A DNA stretch of 64,000 nucleotides from an uncultured Bacteroidota bacterium (GCA_902786595.1 CADADB010000008.1:1-64000), one strand, 5' to 3'; positions 35,187-42,910 are shown, numbered from the stretch's first letter. Numbers and translations are program-made. Notes: generated by a model not told the origin, from the sequence alone.

Positions 35187-36314
35187 ATGGATAACCCATT
35201 CATTATCAAATCGTACGAAACAAAGGAATTGTTCTGCGACCGCGAAGAAGAACTCCAACAACTGCTTCGCAACGCCACCGGCCACACCGACACCACCCTT
35301 ATCTCGCAAAGACGCATCGGCAAAACCGGACTGATTCTGCGGCTGTTTGACGAACTGTCATCCACACATCCCGATATCCAGACCATCTATATGGATATTT
35401 TCGCCTCCCAAAGTTTGGACGATTTCATCAAGATGATGGCGGAAGCGGCTATGCGGGCATTCCGTCCCAAAAGCTCCATATTGGACAAGCTTATGATTTT
35501 CATCAAGGCGCTCCGTCCGCAGATTTCATTTGATCCCATTACGGGCGAGCCACAACTGCAGATTTCCTACCAGACAACCCACGAAAAAGAGTACACCCTG
35601 CGTGGCCTGTTCGAGTTTTTGGACGGCCAAAACACCCCCATCGTGATGGCTATTGACGAGTTCCAGCAAATCCGCGAATACCCGGAACAAAATATGGAGG
35701 CACTGCTGCGCACCTATATACAACAAACAAAGAACATCACCTTTGTCTTTTGCGGCAGTAAAAAACACATAATGGCCGACATTTTCACCAATGAACGCAA
35801 ACCGTTTTACTCCAGTACCGCCTTCTTGGCCCTTGACAAAATCCCTATAGAAAAATACAAGGCTTTCATTGTCAATCTTTTTAATAAAAGGAATCGCAAC
35901 ATTCAGCCCGAAGCGGCGGATTTTATACTTGAATGGACTCACAGGCACACCTATTACACCCAGCAACTTTGTCACACAATTTATAACAACGGTGCCATCA
36001 ATATAGGGCTTGACGAAGTGAAAAACGCCTGCGCCCAGTTGCTACAGCAAGGGGAGGCTGTGTACCTCCAATATCGCCAGATGCTAACCGAAAAACAGTG
36101 GCGGTTTCTCATCTCTATCGCCAAAGAGGGTAAAGTCACACAAATTACCGCCGGCGATTTTTTGAGAAAACATAAAATCGGAACCCCGTCCTCCGTACAA
36201 CGCCTCGCCGATTCTTTGTGCGAAAAAGGATTGTTGAATGCAGAGACCTCCCTTCACCGTACTGAATATACGGTCAACGATGTTTTCTTTTCGCATTGGT
36301 TAGAACGACTTTGA
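35187..36314 (+). CDS. ARCH-type/STAND-like ATPase with C-terminal winged helix
   Basis: A 375-residue protein. The P-loop is SQRRIGKTGLI (about 40-50), preceded by FCDREEEL as in archaeal-type ATPases; Walker B is VMAIDEFQQI (about 153-162) and the sensor region is FVFCGSKKHIM. The last 80 residues (SIAKEGKVTQITAGDFLRKHKIGTPSSVQRLADSL) form a winged-helix, probably DNA-binding. The PLD-type gene follows after 11 bp, suggesting an ATPase-nuclease pair. The start is the ATG 23 bp downstream of the -7 box. The role is unknown. Confidence 0.85.
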   Translation: MDNPFIIKSYETKELFCDREEELQQLLRNATGHTDTTLISQRRIGKTGLILRLFDELSSTHPDIQTIYMDIFASQSLDDFIKMMAEAAMRAFRPKSSILDKLMIFIKALRPQISFDPITGEPQLQISYQTTHEKEYTLRGLFEFLDGQNTPIVMAIDEFQQIREYPEQNMEALLRTYIQQTKNITFVFCGSKKHIMADIFTNERKPFYSSTAFLALDKIPIEKYKAFIVNLFNKRNRNIQPEAADFILEWTHRHTYYTQQLCHTIYNNGAINIGLDEVKNACAQLLQQGEAVYLQYRQMLTEKQWRFLISIAKEGKVTQITAGDFLRKHKIGTPSSVQRLADSLCEKGLLNAETSLHRTEYTVNDVFFSHWLERL

Positions 36315-36325
36315 GATTTTGCATT

Positions 36326-36838
36326 ATGCTCACCTACATCTCCAACACCGACCACTACAACCTCGTCCTCTCCCGAGTAGCTTCCGTCAGGAAGTCGCTG
36401 TGGATTGGCACGGCGGACATTAAAGACCTCTACGTGAAAGTCGGGGACGGCACGCTGCCGTTCCTCGCGGTTTTGGCGCAGTTAGTACGCAAGGGCGTGG
36501 AGGTGCGCCTCATCCACGCCAAAGAACCCGGACCGGCCTTCCGCGAGGACTTCGACAAGTACCCGTCGTTGGCGAAAGGATTGGAACGGGTGCTATGTCC
36601 CCGGGTCCACTTCAAGATGCTGGTCTTCGACGGCAGCGCGGTCTATTTCGGCAGCGCGAACCTCACCGGTGCGGGCATCGGGATGAAGGGGGCCAACACC
36701 CGCAACTTCGAGGCGGGCATCCTCACCGACGAACCCGAATTAGTGCGCCAGGCCATGCAACAGTTCGACGAGGTCTGGATGGGACTGCACTGCACGAAAT
36801 GCCTGCGGCGGAAGTACTGCGGGGACCCGATAGCGTGA
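36326..36838 (+). CDS. PLD-superfamily protein with one HKD motif and a Cys-rich tail
   Basis: A 170-residue protein with one phospholipase-D-type catalytic motif, HFKMLVFDGSAVYFGSANLTG (about 93-113; H-x-K-x4-D). One motif per chain means an active enzyme would be a dimer, as in the Nuc/BfiI nucleases. The tail CTKCLRRKYCGDPI has three cysteines that could hold a metal or DNA. Tight spacing after the ATPase (11 bp) suggests joint function, likely on DNA. A 42-bp copy of its 3' end lies at 38313-38354, just beyond the next gene. Confidence 0.82.
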   Translation: MLTYISNTDHYNLVLSRVASVRKSLWIGTADIKDLYVKVGDGTLPFLAVLAQLVRKGVEVRLIHAKEPGPAFREDFDKYPSLAKGLERVLCPRVHFKMLVFDGSAVYFGSANLTGAGIGMKGANTRNFEAGILTDEPELVRQAMQQFDEVWMGLHCTKCLRRKYCGDPIA

Positions 36839-36848
36839 TTGTACCGAT

Positions 36849-36883
36849 ATGCCACACTCTTGCACACCTTTGCTCTATCTTTG
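36849..36883 (+). promoter_or_regulatory. Island operator-promoter: DnaB-like ATPase gene
   Basis: ATGCCACACTCTTGCACAC (36849-36867), 8 bp, then TATCTTTG (36876-36883) and CCGCC. It begins 10 bp after the PLD stop. Confidence 0.75.
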
Positions 36884-36932
36884 CCGCCGTGTCTGCTAAT
36901 AGCATATTCCTATAGGATAGGCCGGCAAACAC

Positions 36933-36940
36933 TATTTTTG
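36933..36940 (+). promoter_or_regulatory. Second -7 box for the DnaB-like gene
   Basis: TATTTTTG, 16 bp before the start, with ATTCCTATAGGAT (36906-36918), a near palindrome, at the -33 position. Confidence 0.45.
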
Positions 36941-36956
36941 CCAAAAATTCAAGAGT

Positions 36957-38309
36957 ATGACAATCGAAAAGAACCAACGCGCCCTGACACAACTGTCCGC
37001 CATCTACCAGCCCGGCACGCTCAATCTCATCGGCGGACGCCCCGGCATGGGCAAGACTACCCTCGCGCTCCAACTTGCGACGGAAACCCACCTGCCCACC
37101 GCCTATTTCTCCCTCGAAATGAAACGCGACCAGCTGCTGCTTCGCCACTCCACCGGCCAATGTCCAAAATGGATTCACATTGACGAGACGGCAACATTGA
37201 CGGTGGATTCTATCCGGGAGAAGGTGCGCCAATTGCAGGAAACATACGACATCCGCTGGGTCATCATCGACTACCTGCAACTGATGACCTCCTCGCAGCC
37301 GTTCACGAACCGTGGGGAGGAAATGACCCATATCATCCAAGAGTTGAAGAAGATGGCTGAAGAGTTCCAAGTGGCCGTCATCGTGCTCACGCAGCTGATG
37401 CGCACGGTATTGATGCGCGACGACTACCGCCCCATCTTGCAAGACGTACCCGATTGGGAGCGCATCGGACAGTGGGTGGACAACGTGCGCCTGCTTTATC
37501 GCGCCGAGTACTACCATATTGTCGGCGGCAAAAAGAATCTGTTGGAGGTGCTGGCCACCGAGTGCGGGCAGAGCAGCGTTCCTGATCTGCAGCTGAAGTA
37601 TATGAAGTGGGACGCTTCGCTGACACTGAAACAGAACATACATGGGATATCGGACACGGACAAACTCCACGCGATGCTTGCCACTACCGAGGGCGAAATC
37701 CTCCGCGAGGCCAAGCCCTTTGACGGCGACCTGGACTGGAAAACGTCCACAGGGAAGATGCTCGACTGGATGTTAGAAGAGCGCGCCTGCATCCTCAACC
37801 GGATGTTCGAGCTGCACTGCACCGAGGCCGAAGTGCGCCGCTTCGAGCACGTGAACGAGGCACTGCTGAAGATGATGAACCGCTTCCACGAAGAGCAGCA
37901 ACAGCTTCAGAAACAGTTGGATATGCTTCCCGACATAGGCGAGCACGGTGCTAACCGTTTATACCTGATCGGGGAAATCAACTATTGTCACGACTACGAG
38001 GACCCGAAGATCTTCTCGATGGAGGAGGATGCGTTTTACGGGTCGCACTGGAACGAGATGCTGTGGGCGGTGTCGTCGGTCTCGCGGATGGACGCGCACA
38101 CCATCCACAACGGCGAATCCAACCACCTCGACGACGGCCAGACCTGGGCGGAGGGCCCACTGTGCATCCCGCAGTTCGAGCACATCTGCGTCTGCTACCT
38201 TGCCCACGCCCTCTGCACGCACCTGCGCTACAGCATCCCCGACCTCCTGCGGATGACCACCTACACCTGCGAACGCTCGATGTGGGAGATGTCTGAAGCT
38301 GAGATATAA
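36957..38309 (+). CDS. DnaB/RadA-like RecA-fold ATPase with unrecognised C-terminal domain
   Basis: A 450-residue protein. Residues 1-215 resemble the DnaB helicase motor: Walker A GGRPGMGKTT (26-35), FSLEMKRDQLL, Walker B WVIIDYLQLM (about 98-107), ELKKMAEEFQVAVIVLTQLMR, and DNVRLLYRAEYY. The DnaB N-terminal domain is absent. Residues 220-450 are new to me: a helical stretch (KMLDWMLEERACILNRMFEL), a Gln/Glu-rich coiled-coil-like part (about 300-325), then a Cys/His/Trp-rich end. It could be an ATPase sensor fused to an effector, or a phage-type loader. The cassette is flanked by direct repeats of the PLD 3' end. Confidence 0.75.
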   Translation: MTIEKNQRALTQLSAIYQPGTLNLIGGRPGMGKTTLALQLATETHLPTAYFSLEMKRDQLLLRHSTGQCPKWIHIDETATLTVDSIREKVRQLQETYDIRWVIIDYLQLMTSSQPFTNRGEEMTHIIQELKKMAEEFQVAVIVLTQLMRTVLMRDDYRPILQDVPDWERIGQWVDNVRLLYRAEYYHIVGGKKNLLEVLATECGQSSVPDLQLKYMKWDASLTLKQNIHGISDTDKLHAMLATTEGEILREAKPFDGDLDWKTSTGKMLDWMLEERACILNRMFELHCTEAEVRRFEHVNEALLKMMNRFHEEQQQLQKQLDMLPDIGEHGANRLYLIGEINYCHDYEDPKIFSMEEDAFYGSHWNEMLWAVSSVSRMDAHTIHNGESNHLDDGQTWAEGPLCIPQFEHICVCYLAHALCTHLRYSIPDLLRMTTYTCERSMWEMSEAEI

Positions 38310-38312
38310 AGG

Positions 38313-38354
38313 CTGCGGGATGCCATGCAGCAGTTCAACGAAATGTGGATGTGA
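38313..38354 (+). pseudogene. Relic of the PLD gene 3' end
   Basis: Reads LRDAMQQFNEMWM then TGA and CTGCACTAC; the PLD gene reads VRQAMQQFDEVWM-GLHC. It starts 3 bp after the DnaB-like stop and is followed, as after the true PLD gene, by CTATCTTTGCCGCCGT. The two copies form direct repeats around the DnaB-like gene. Confidence 0.75.
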
Positions 38355-38372
38355 CTGCACTACGATTTTTCC

Positions 38373-38380
38373 TATCTTTG
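38373..38380 (+). promoter_or_regulatory. -7 box for the exonuclease gene
   Basis: TATCTTTG with CCGCCG after it, but without the island palindrome 8 bp upstream. A TTCACTAATCACC-type simple repeat follows in the leader. Confidence 0.5.
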
Positions 38381-38450
38381 CCGCCGTTTTTTAATTCTTG
38401 AATGTAATATCTAAGACCCTTTATTCACTAATCACCATTCACCAACCACA

Positions 38451-38945
38451 ATGACCGACTTTGCCGCCATAGACTTCGAGACCGCCAACGGGCAGCGCAG
38501 CAGCGTCTGCAGCGTGGGCGTGGTGGTGGTGCGCGGAAGCGTCATCACCGACACGTTCTACAGCCTCATCCATCCCGAGCCCGACTACTACGCCTGGTTT
38601 TGCCAGGAAGTTCACGGACTCTCGCACGAGGACACCGATGATGCACCCATATTCCCCGTCGTGTGGCGACAGATCGAGCCGCTCATCGCCGGACTGCCCC
38701 TCGTGGCGCACAACAGTCCTTTTGACGAGGGTTGCCTCAGGGCCGTGTTCCGCATCTATCAGATGGACTACCCCGACTACCAGTTCCTTTGCACCTGCCG
38801 GGCTTCGCGCCGCCATTTCGGCCGCCGTCTGCCCAACCACCAGCTGCACACTGTGGCCGAGGCCTGCGGCTGCCCGATGACCAACCACCACCACGCGTTG
38901 GCCGACGCGGAGGCCTGCGCGAAAATCGCAATGCAACTGTTGTAG
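38451..38945 (+). CDS. DEDDh 3'-5' exonuclease (DnaQ/epsilon-like)
   Basis: A 164-residue stand-alone exonuclease domain. ExoI is AAIDFETAN (D8 and E10), ExoII is PLVAHNSPFDEGCL, and ExoIII is HHALADAEACAKI (His and Asp). All acidic residues and the DEDDh histidine are present, so an active metal-dependent nuclease is expected. The length suits proofreading-subunit-like proteins that are not part of the replicase. The first 12 codons are duplicated in the chimeric relic at 26662, so this gene or a close copy once lay next to the ADP-ribosylglycohydrolase. Confidence 0.9.
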   Translation: MTDFAAIDFETANGQRSSVCSVGVVVVRGSVITDTFYSLIHPEPDYYAWFCQEVHGLSHEDTDDAPIFPVVWRQIEPLIAGLPLVAHNSPFDEGCLRAVFRIYQMDYPDYQFLCTCRASRRHFGRRLPNHQLHTVAEACGCPMTNHHHALADAEACAKIAMQLL

Positions 38946-38958
38946 AAAGACAACCATG

Positions 38959-39001
38959 ACAACTTGGGACAACATTATGAAAAAAAGTTGTCCCAAGTTG
39001 T
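38959..39001. repeat. 15-bp perfect inverted repeat
   Basis: ACAACTTGGGACAAC (38959-38973), a 13-base spacer and GTTGTCCCAAGTTGT (38987-39001). It lies between the exonuclease stop and the next promoter. TTGTCGT motifs follow it twice. It could be a strong hairpin ending the exonuclease transcript or an operator for the next gene; no clean T run follows. Confidence 0.8.
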
Positions 39002-39050
39002 CCTTGTTGTCGTTCATAAAAATCACCCCTGTTGTCGTCCCAAAAAAACG

Positions 39051-39058
39051 TATCTTTG
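39051..39058 (+). promoter_or_regulatory. -7 box for the KDRWG-repeat protein
   Basis: TATCTTTG, only 4 bp before the start codon, so the leader would be almost absent. A TTG lies 16 bp upstream. Confidence 0.4.
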
Positions 39059-39062
39059 CCAC

Positions 39063-39497
39063 ATGAAAAAAGAGTTCATCGTTTTTTGTATCATTGTCTT
39101 CGCACTGGTCGTCGCGTCCCGCGCCCAGACCGTTTATCAGAAAGACAAATGGGGTGCGAAACTGTACTATATGCAGGAGAACACCATCCGGATGAAGGAC
39201 CGCTGGGGCGAGCAGTTGCTGTGGTACGATGCCGCCTCGCAACAGGTGCGGCTTAAAGACCGTTGGGGACAACCCCTGATTTACATGGACGGACCAACCG
39301 TGCGGATGAAGGACCGTTGGGGGGAACCACTGCTCTACTTCGACGGGCTGACCATCAGGCAGAAAGACCGCTGGGGCACACCACTCTACTACCTTGACGG
39401 ACAAACCCTTAGGCAGAAAGACCGCTGGGGCGCACCGGTCTATTACTTCGACTTCATTCCCGACCGGTGGCAAATCGCGTGCCTGATACTCATGTGA
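39063..39497 (+). CDS. Secreted KDRWG-repeat protein
   Basis: A 144-residue protein with a signal peptide (cleavage after SRAQ, about residue 22), then six tandem repeats of about 18 residues with the consensus KDRWG-x-PLxYxDG-x-TxRx. Repeats 3 to 5 are the most alike; the first is KDKWGAKLYY. The regular W-G, Y and D-G spacing suggests a beta-hairpin solenoid or propeller-like fold in the periplasm or on the surface. It is distantly reminiscent of WG or MORN repeats, but I do not recognise the family. The short tail is hydrophobic (QIACLILM). No partner gene is evident. Confidence 0.75.
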   Translation: MKKEFIVFCIIVFALVVASRAQTVYQKDKWGAKLYYMQENTIRMKDRWGEQLLWYDAASQQVRLKDRWGQPLIYMDGPTVRMKDRWGEPLLYFDGLTIRQKDRWGTPLYYLDGQTLRQKDRWGAPVYYFDFIPDRWQIACLILM

Positions 39498-39592
39498 TTG
39501 ATTTTTGCAGTGGCATCAATTTTGTAAATTATTGACACATAGGAGAATAGGTTGTTTTCTGTATTAAAAACATTACTTTTTGTAACTTATAC

Positions 39593-39622
39593 TTGCTTTT
39601 TGTCAAGAATTGTGTATTTTTG
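39593..39622 (+). promoter_or_regulatory. Promoter for the membrane protein/HTH operon
   Basis: TTG (39593-39595), a 19-bp spacer, TATTTTTG (39615-39622): a good canonical match. Confidence 0.65.
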
Positions 39623-39664
39623 CAACGTCAAAAATATCATCATTCATCTTAAAAATTTAAGGTT

Positions 39665-40162
39665 ATGAAAAACACAAAATTCTTGTTACCAGGCGGTTAC
39701 AAAAAAGTAGGTTGGTGGATATTCGGTATAACCGTTGTGCTGATCATCCTCCATTTCATCTTCCAAAGTCAATGCGACTTCAGTCTCAACAACATCCGAG
39801 AGCTTTTCGGGATGGAACGTCTGGAAAGAAAGGGGTGGCAGCTTTCCTCCTCTTTCGGCCCAAACGACGACCTTCTGCTGACATTTATCGGCTTTTTGCT
39901 GATTGTGGCCGGCATTTTCATCGGTTTCTCCCGCAATAAGGAAGACGACGAATTCATCGAACAACTTCGGTATGAGTCATTGATCCTTTCGCTCTACATC
40001 AACAGTGGAATCGTACTGCTTTGTCTGATATTCGTATGGGGTCTTCCTTTCCTGTGGGTGATGATGATCAACATTTTCTCCATCCTATATGTCTTCATCC
40101 TTTGTTTTTACCTTCGCCTGTACCTTAACAAACGTTCCATGCGCTATGAAAAACAGGATTAA
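39665..40162 (+). CDS. Four-helix membrane protein paired with an HTH regulator
   Basis: A 165-residue protein with about four membrane segments (20-36, 78-94, 114-132, 133-152) and a polar loop after the first. The layout resembles DUF2178-like proteins, which are often encoded directly before a small HTH regulator, as here: the next start lies inside this gene's last codons. The function of such pairs is not established. Both genes probably use the canonical promoter at 39593-39622. Confidence 0.75.
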   Translation: MKNTKFLLPGGYKKVGWWIFGITVVLIILHFIFQSQCDFSLNNIRELFGMERLERKGWQLSSSFGPNDDLLLTFIGFLLIVAGIFIGFSRNKEDDEFIEQLRYESLILSLYINSGIVLLCLIFVWGLPFLWVMMINIFSILYVFILCFYLRLYLNKRSMRYEKQD

Positions 40163-40346
40163 AGTGGCACGCGCCGAGTTGAACATCACCCAAGGCGAAC
40201 TGGCGGAAAAGATCGGCGTGACCCGCCAAGCGGTGAACTCCATCGAATTAGGGAAATATGTCCCCAGCACCCTCTTGGCACTGAAGATGGCGCGGTATTT
40301 CGGCAAAACCGTGGAGGAACTGTTTATGCTGGAGGAAGGAGATTAA
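40146..40346 (+). CDS. Small Cro/CI-family (HTH_3) regulator
   Basis: A 66-residue protein that is almost only a helix-turn-helix: ITQGELAEKIGVTRQAVNSIELGKYVPSTLLALKMARYFGKTVEELF. It fits the YozG/xenobiotic-response-element type of small repressors. The ATG at 40146 overlaps the membrane-protein gene by 17 bp in another frame, so translation is coupled. It probably represses its own operon. Confidence 0.88.
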   Translation: MKNRIKVARAELNITQGELAEKIGVTRQAVNSIELGKYVPSTLLALKMARYFGKTVEELFMLEEGD

Positions 40347-40359
40347 TCTTTCTGCAAAA

Positions 40360-40403
40360 TCTGCGGGTTCAGCGGGCACATTTTCTCCCGCAGAACTCGC
40401 AGA
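40360..40403. terminator. Hairpin between convergent genes
   Basis: TCTGCGGGTTCAGCGGG and CCCGCAGAACTCGCAGA pair over 17 bp with two mismatches and a 10-base loop. It lies between convergent stops at 40346 and 40440; no T run is seen, so it may act by blocking the RNA end rather than as a classical terminator. Confidence 0.45.
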
Positions 40404-40439
40404 CTTACGCAGATAAATATAGTACGATGATGAATTACT

Positions 40440-42803
40440 TTACACCCCCGTCCGTATCTTCGTCCTATCTTCTCCCTCAACCTTGCCCGCACCGGCCTTC
40501 TTGTAGGCGTTGAAGTTGTAGCTCACGCCCAACCAGAACATCCGGCTCTTGCCGTGCAACATATTGTCTAACTGATAGTACTGGTTGTCGGCGAAAATCT
40601 CCCACTTGCGGGTGTTGAAGACGTCCGTGAGCTGCGCGGAGACCGTGAGCGCGCCCTTCAGGAACTTCTGGCTGATGCCGATGTTCAGGTAGTGCGAGAG
40701 GCGCGTGGTGAACTGCGGGTAGTACTGCGGCGTGTTCACGAAATACTGCAGGTTGATGTTCATCCCCTTGATCGGGCGGAAATCTAACCGCACGTTGCTG
40801 TTGTTGACCCAGCCGCTGTTCGAAATGTCCCACTCGTCGATGTTGCCCACCGAACGGAGGTAATAGGTGTTCGTGCCGAGCGTCGCCGTCATCCATTTCC
40901 ACGGGTCTGCCTTGACGCTGAAATCCAGCCCTGCCTTGGTCTGCGAGGTGGCGTTGATGTAGGTCATCAGCAGAATGTCGCCCTCGAAACGCGCCACCTG
41001 CGTGATGTAGTTGTGGATGTAATTGCCGTAAACGCCCACATTCACAGCCCATTTCAGCACCTTGAACTGGTAGAGCAGCTCAGCATTGTCGGCGGTCTCG
41101 GGCTGGAGATGCATGTTGCCCTGCTCGAAGTTGTGCGGGTCGATCATGCTCATATAAGGGTTGAGCTGCGGATAGGTGGGTCGCGTGATGCGCCGCGAAT
41201 AGGCCAGCGACAGACTGTGCTTTTTGGAAATCTTGTACTTGAACGACAGCGAAGGCCCGAGGAAGAAATGCTGCGACCACTCGTCCAACAGCTCTTTCTC
41301 ACTATGCAAATACGTACGGCTGTACTCGGCACGGAGACCGGCACTCCATGTAAACCGGTCGCGCCACTCCGTAGAGGTGAACTGCACGTAAGCGGCGGGC
41401 ACGTACTCCCTGTGCAACAGATCGTTGCTGAACTGATGGGAGTAGTCCCAACCGAGACTGTCGCGCACGAAGAAGTTGTGATAGATGTCGTTCTGGCGGT
41501 AGGAGAACTTCACTCCCGCATCCCAGAAACCGTATTTCTCGATGAATTTCCAGTCCGTTTGGGCGGAGGTGAGCAGCGGACTTCCGCCCGACACCGACTT
41601 GCTGACCGAATCGCCCTCCAAGAAGTAGTACGACGGGCGGTGACCCCAGATTTTGGAGACGTTCGCCTTGACGGAGAAGGTGAGCTTCCCAGGACGGATG
41701 GCGTGCCAATAGGCGAACGTGCCGTCGAGGTTCTCGCGGTTCCAGGTCACGTCGCTGCGGCGGTTCTCGTGCATCAGGATGCCGTTGTGGAGCCAGTCGT
41801 TGGAGAGATCTTGCACGGTGTTGAAGCGAGGCAATATGAGCCGGAAGTCAGCGTCGATCTTGTTCCGCATATTGGGCTTGATGGTCACCCCGAGGGCGAT
41901 GTTGTTGTTGAAAACCTTCCGCAGGGCGTGGATCTGCTGGCTGAGACTGTCGCCGGTGGTGCGGTAATAGCGGTAGAGGTAGCCGTTGTTGAGGTCATCC
42001 TCGTATTTCACCTGGTAGTTGAAGCGCAGGGCGAACTTGTTGCGGGTGTAGTTCAGCGCGAGACTGCCGTTGGTGAAGTGGTTGAAGCCGTAGTTGACCG
42101 CCGCCATTCCGCTGAGGCCTTTCTTCCCGTCCTTCTTGGTAACGATGTTGATGATGCCGCCCGTGCCCTCCGCGTCGTAGCTGGCACTCGGGTTCGTGAT
42201 GATGTCGATGCTCGCCACATTGGAGGAGGGTATCGCGTTGATGGAACCGAGGTTCGTGGGCACCCCGTCGAGGAGCAGCAGCACATTGCCGTTGCCGCGG
42301 ATGGAGACGTTGCCGTCAGGGTCAACGGTCACGGAGGACTGCTGGCGCAGGAGGTCCGCGACAGTGCCGGTCATCATAGTCGTGGCATCCGTGGGCATTA
42401 TGGTGGTGTGTTCGGCGGTGACGATTGTTCGTCCGCCATCCCTCGCCGAAATGTTCACCTCTTCCAGTGCCTGCGACGTGGCCTCCATTGGAATATTTCC
42501 CAAAGCAACTTCATTCTTATCCGCTGTAAAGTCAAGATGTTTCGATTTATAGCCCATGTAAATCACGGTCAGGGTATAAGCTTTCGATGAACGGGGCACT
42601 TTCAGCGAAAACTGTCCATTTTGGTCGGTGAGGGTGCCCGCCACCACGCTGTCGTGTTGCGAGGCATACACGGAGACGTAAGGCATTTCGAAGTTCTTCT
42701 CATCTACCACCTTACCGGTCACCTTGCACGATGTATGCTGCGCAAAGGCGGAAAAGCTGAGAATCAGCAGAATAACGGCGAGAAAGAGGGGGTGTTTGGG
42801 CAT
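40440..42803 (-). CDS. TonB-dependent receptor (outer-membrane beta-barrel family)
   Basis: Outer-membrane receptor of 787 residues. After a signal peptide (start MPKHPLFLAV, cleaved near AFAQ) come a carboxypeptidase-like regulatory domain (about 25-110; VTGKVVDEKNFEMPYVSVYA), a plug (about 120-225; RDGGRTIVTAEHTTIM, SIRGNGNVLLLLDGVP, GTGGIINIVTKK) and the OMP_b-brl_3-type barrel. No SusD-like gene is adjacent, so it is not a classical polysaccharide locus; the ligand is unknown. The nine in-frame residues before the chosen start overlap the promoter. Confidence 0.92.
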   Translation of the reverse strand: MPKHPLFLAVILLILSFSAFAQHTSCKVTGKVVDEKNFEMPYVSVYASQHDSVVAGTLTDQNGQFSLKVPRSSKAYTLTVIYMGYKSKHLDFTADKNEVALGNIPMEATSQALEEVNISARDGGRTIVTAEHTTIMPTDATTMMTGTVADLLRQQSSVTVDPDGNVSIRGNGNVLLLLDGVPTNLGSINAIPSSNVASIDIITNPSASYDAEGTGGIINIVTKKDGKKGLSGMAAVNYGFNHFTNGSLALNYTRNKFALRFNYQVKYEDDLNNGYLYRYYRTTGDSLSQQIHALRKVFNNNIALGVTIKPNMRNKIDADFRLILPRFNTVQDLSNDWLHNGILMHENRRSDVTWNRENLDGTFAYWHAIRPGKLTFSVKANVSKIWGHRPSYYFLEGDSVSKSVSGGSPLLTSAQTDWKFIEKYGFWDAGVKFSYRQNDIYHNFFVRDSLGWDYSHQFSNDLLHREYVPAAYVQFTSTEWRDRFTWSAGLRAEYSRTYLHSEKELLDEWSQHFFLGPSLSFKYKISKKHSLSLAYSRRITRPTYPQLNPYMSMIDPHNFEQGNMHLQPETADNAELLYQFKVLKWAVNVGVYGNYIHNYITQVARFEGDILLMTYINATSQTKAGLDFSVKADPWKWMTATLGTNTYYLRSVGNIDEWDISNSGWVNNSNVRLDFRPIKGMNINLQYFVNTPQYYPQFTTRLSHYLNIGISQKFLKGALTVSAQLTDVFNTRKWEIFADNQYYQLDNMLHGKSRMFWLGVSYNFNAYKKAGAGKVEGEDRTKIRTGV

Positions 42804-42827
42804 AAGAATCGATGAACATTTTAAGTG

Positions 42828-42835
42828 CAAAAGTA
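42828..42835 (-). promoter_or_regulatory. -7 box for the TonB-dependent receptor
   Basis: TACTTTTG on the minus strand, 24 bp upstream of the start. Confidence 0.55.
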
Positions 42836-42873
42836 CACAATTTACGGACGTGGACAGGAAAATGAAAAAAACG

Positions 42874-42881
42874 TATATTTG
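42874..42881 (+). promoter_or_regulatory. -7 box for the HicB-like gene
   Basis: TATATTTG, 29 bp before the start at 42911; divergent from the receptor promoter. Confidence 0.5.
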
Positions 42882-42910
42882 CAGCGTTAATAAAGAAAGA
42901 CGAAAACAGT

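Noticed and set aside
38346..38380. A ninth island operator upstream of the exonuclease
   Set aside because: The -7 box and CCGCC match, but the 19 bp at the fixed distance lack TGCCA and align only by shifting the spacing; most of it is the PLD-tail relic.
41013..42590. A 525-codon open frame opposite the TonB-dependent receptor
   Set aside because: An antisense shadow without a signal or domain; the receptor on the other strand is clear.
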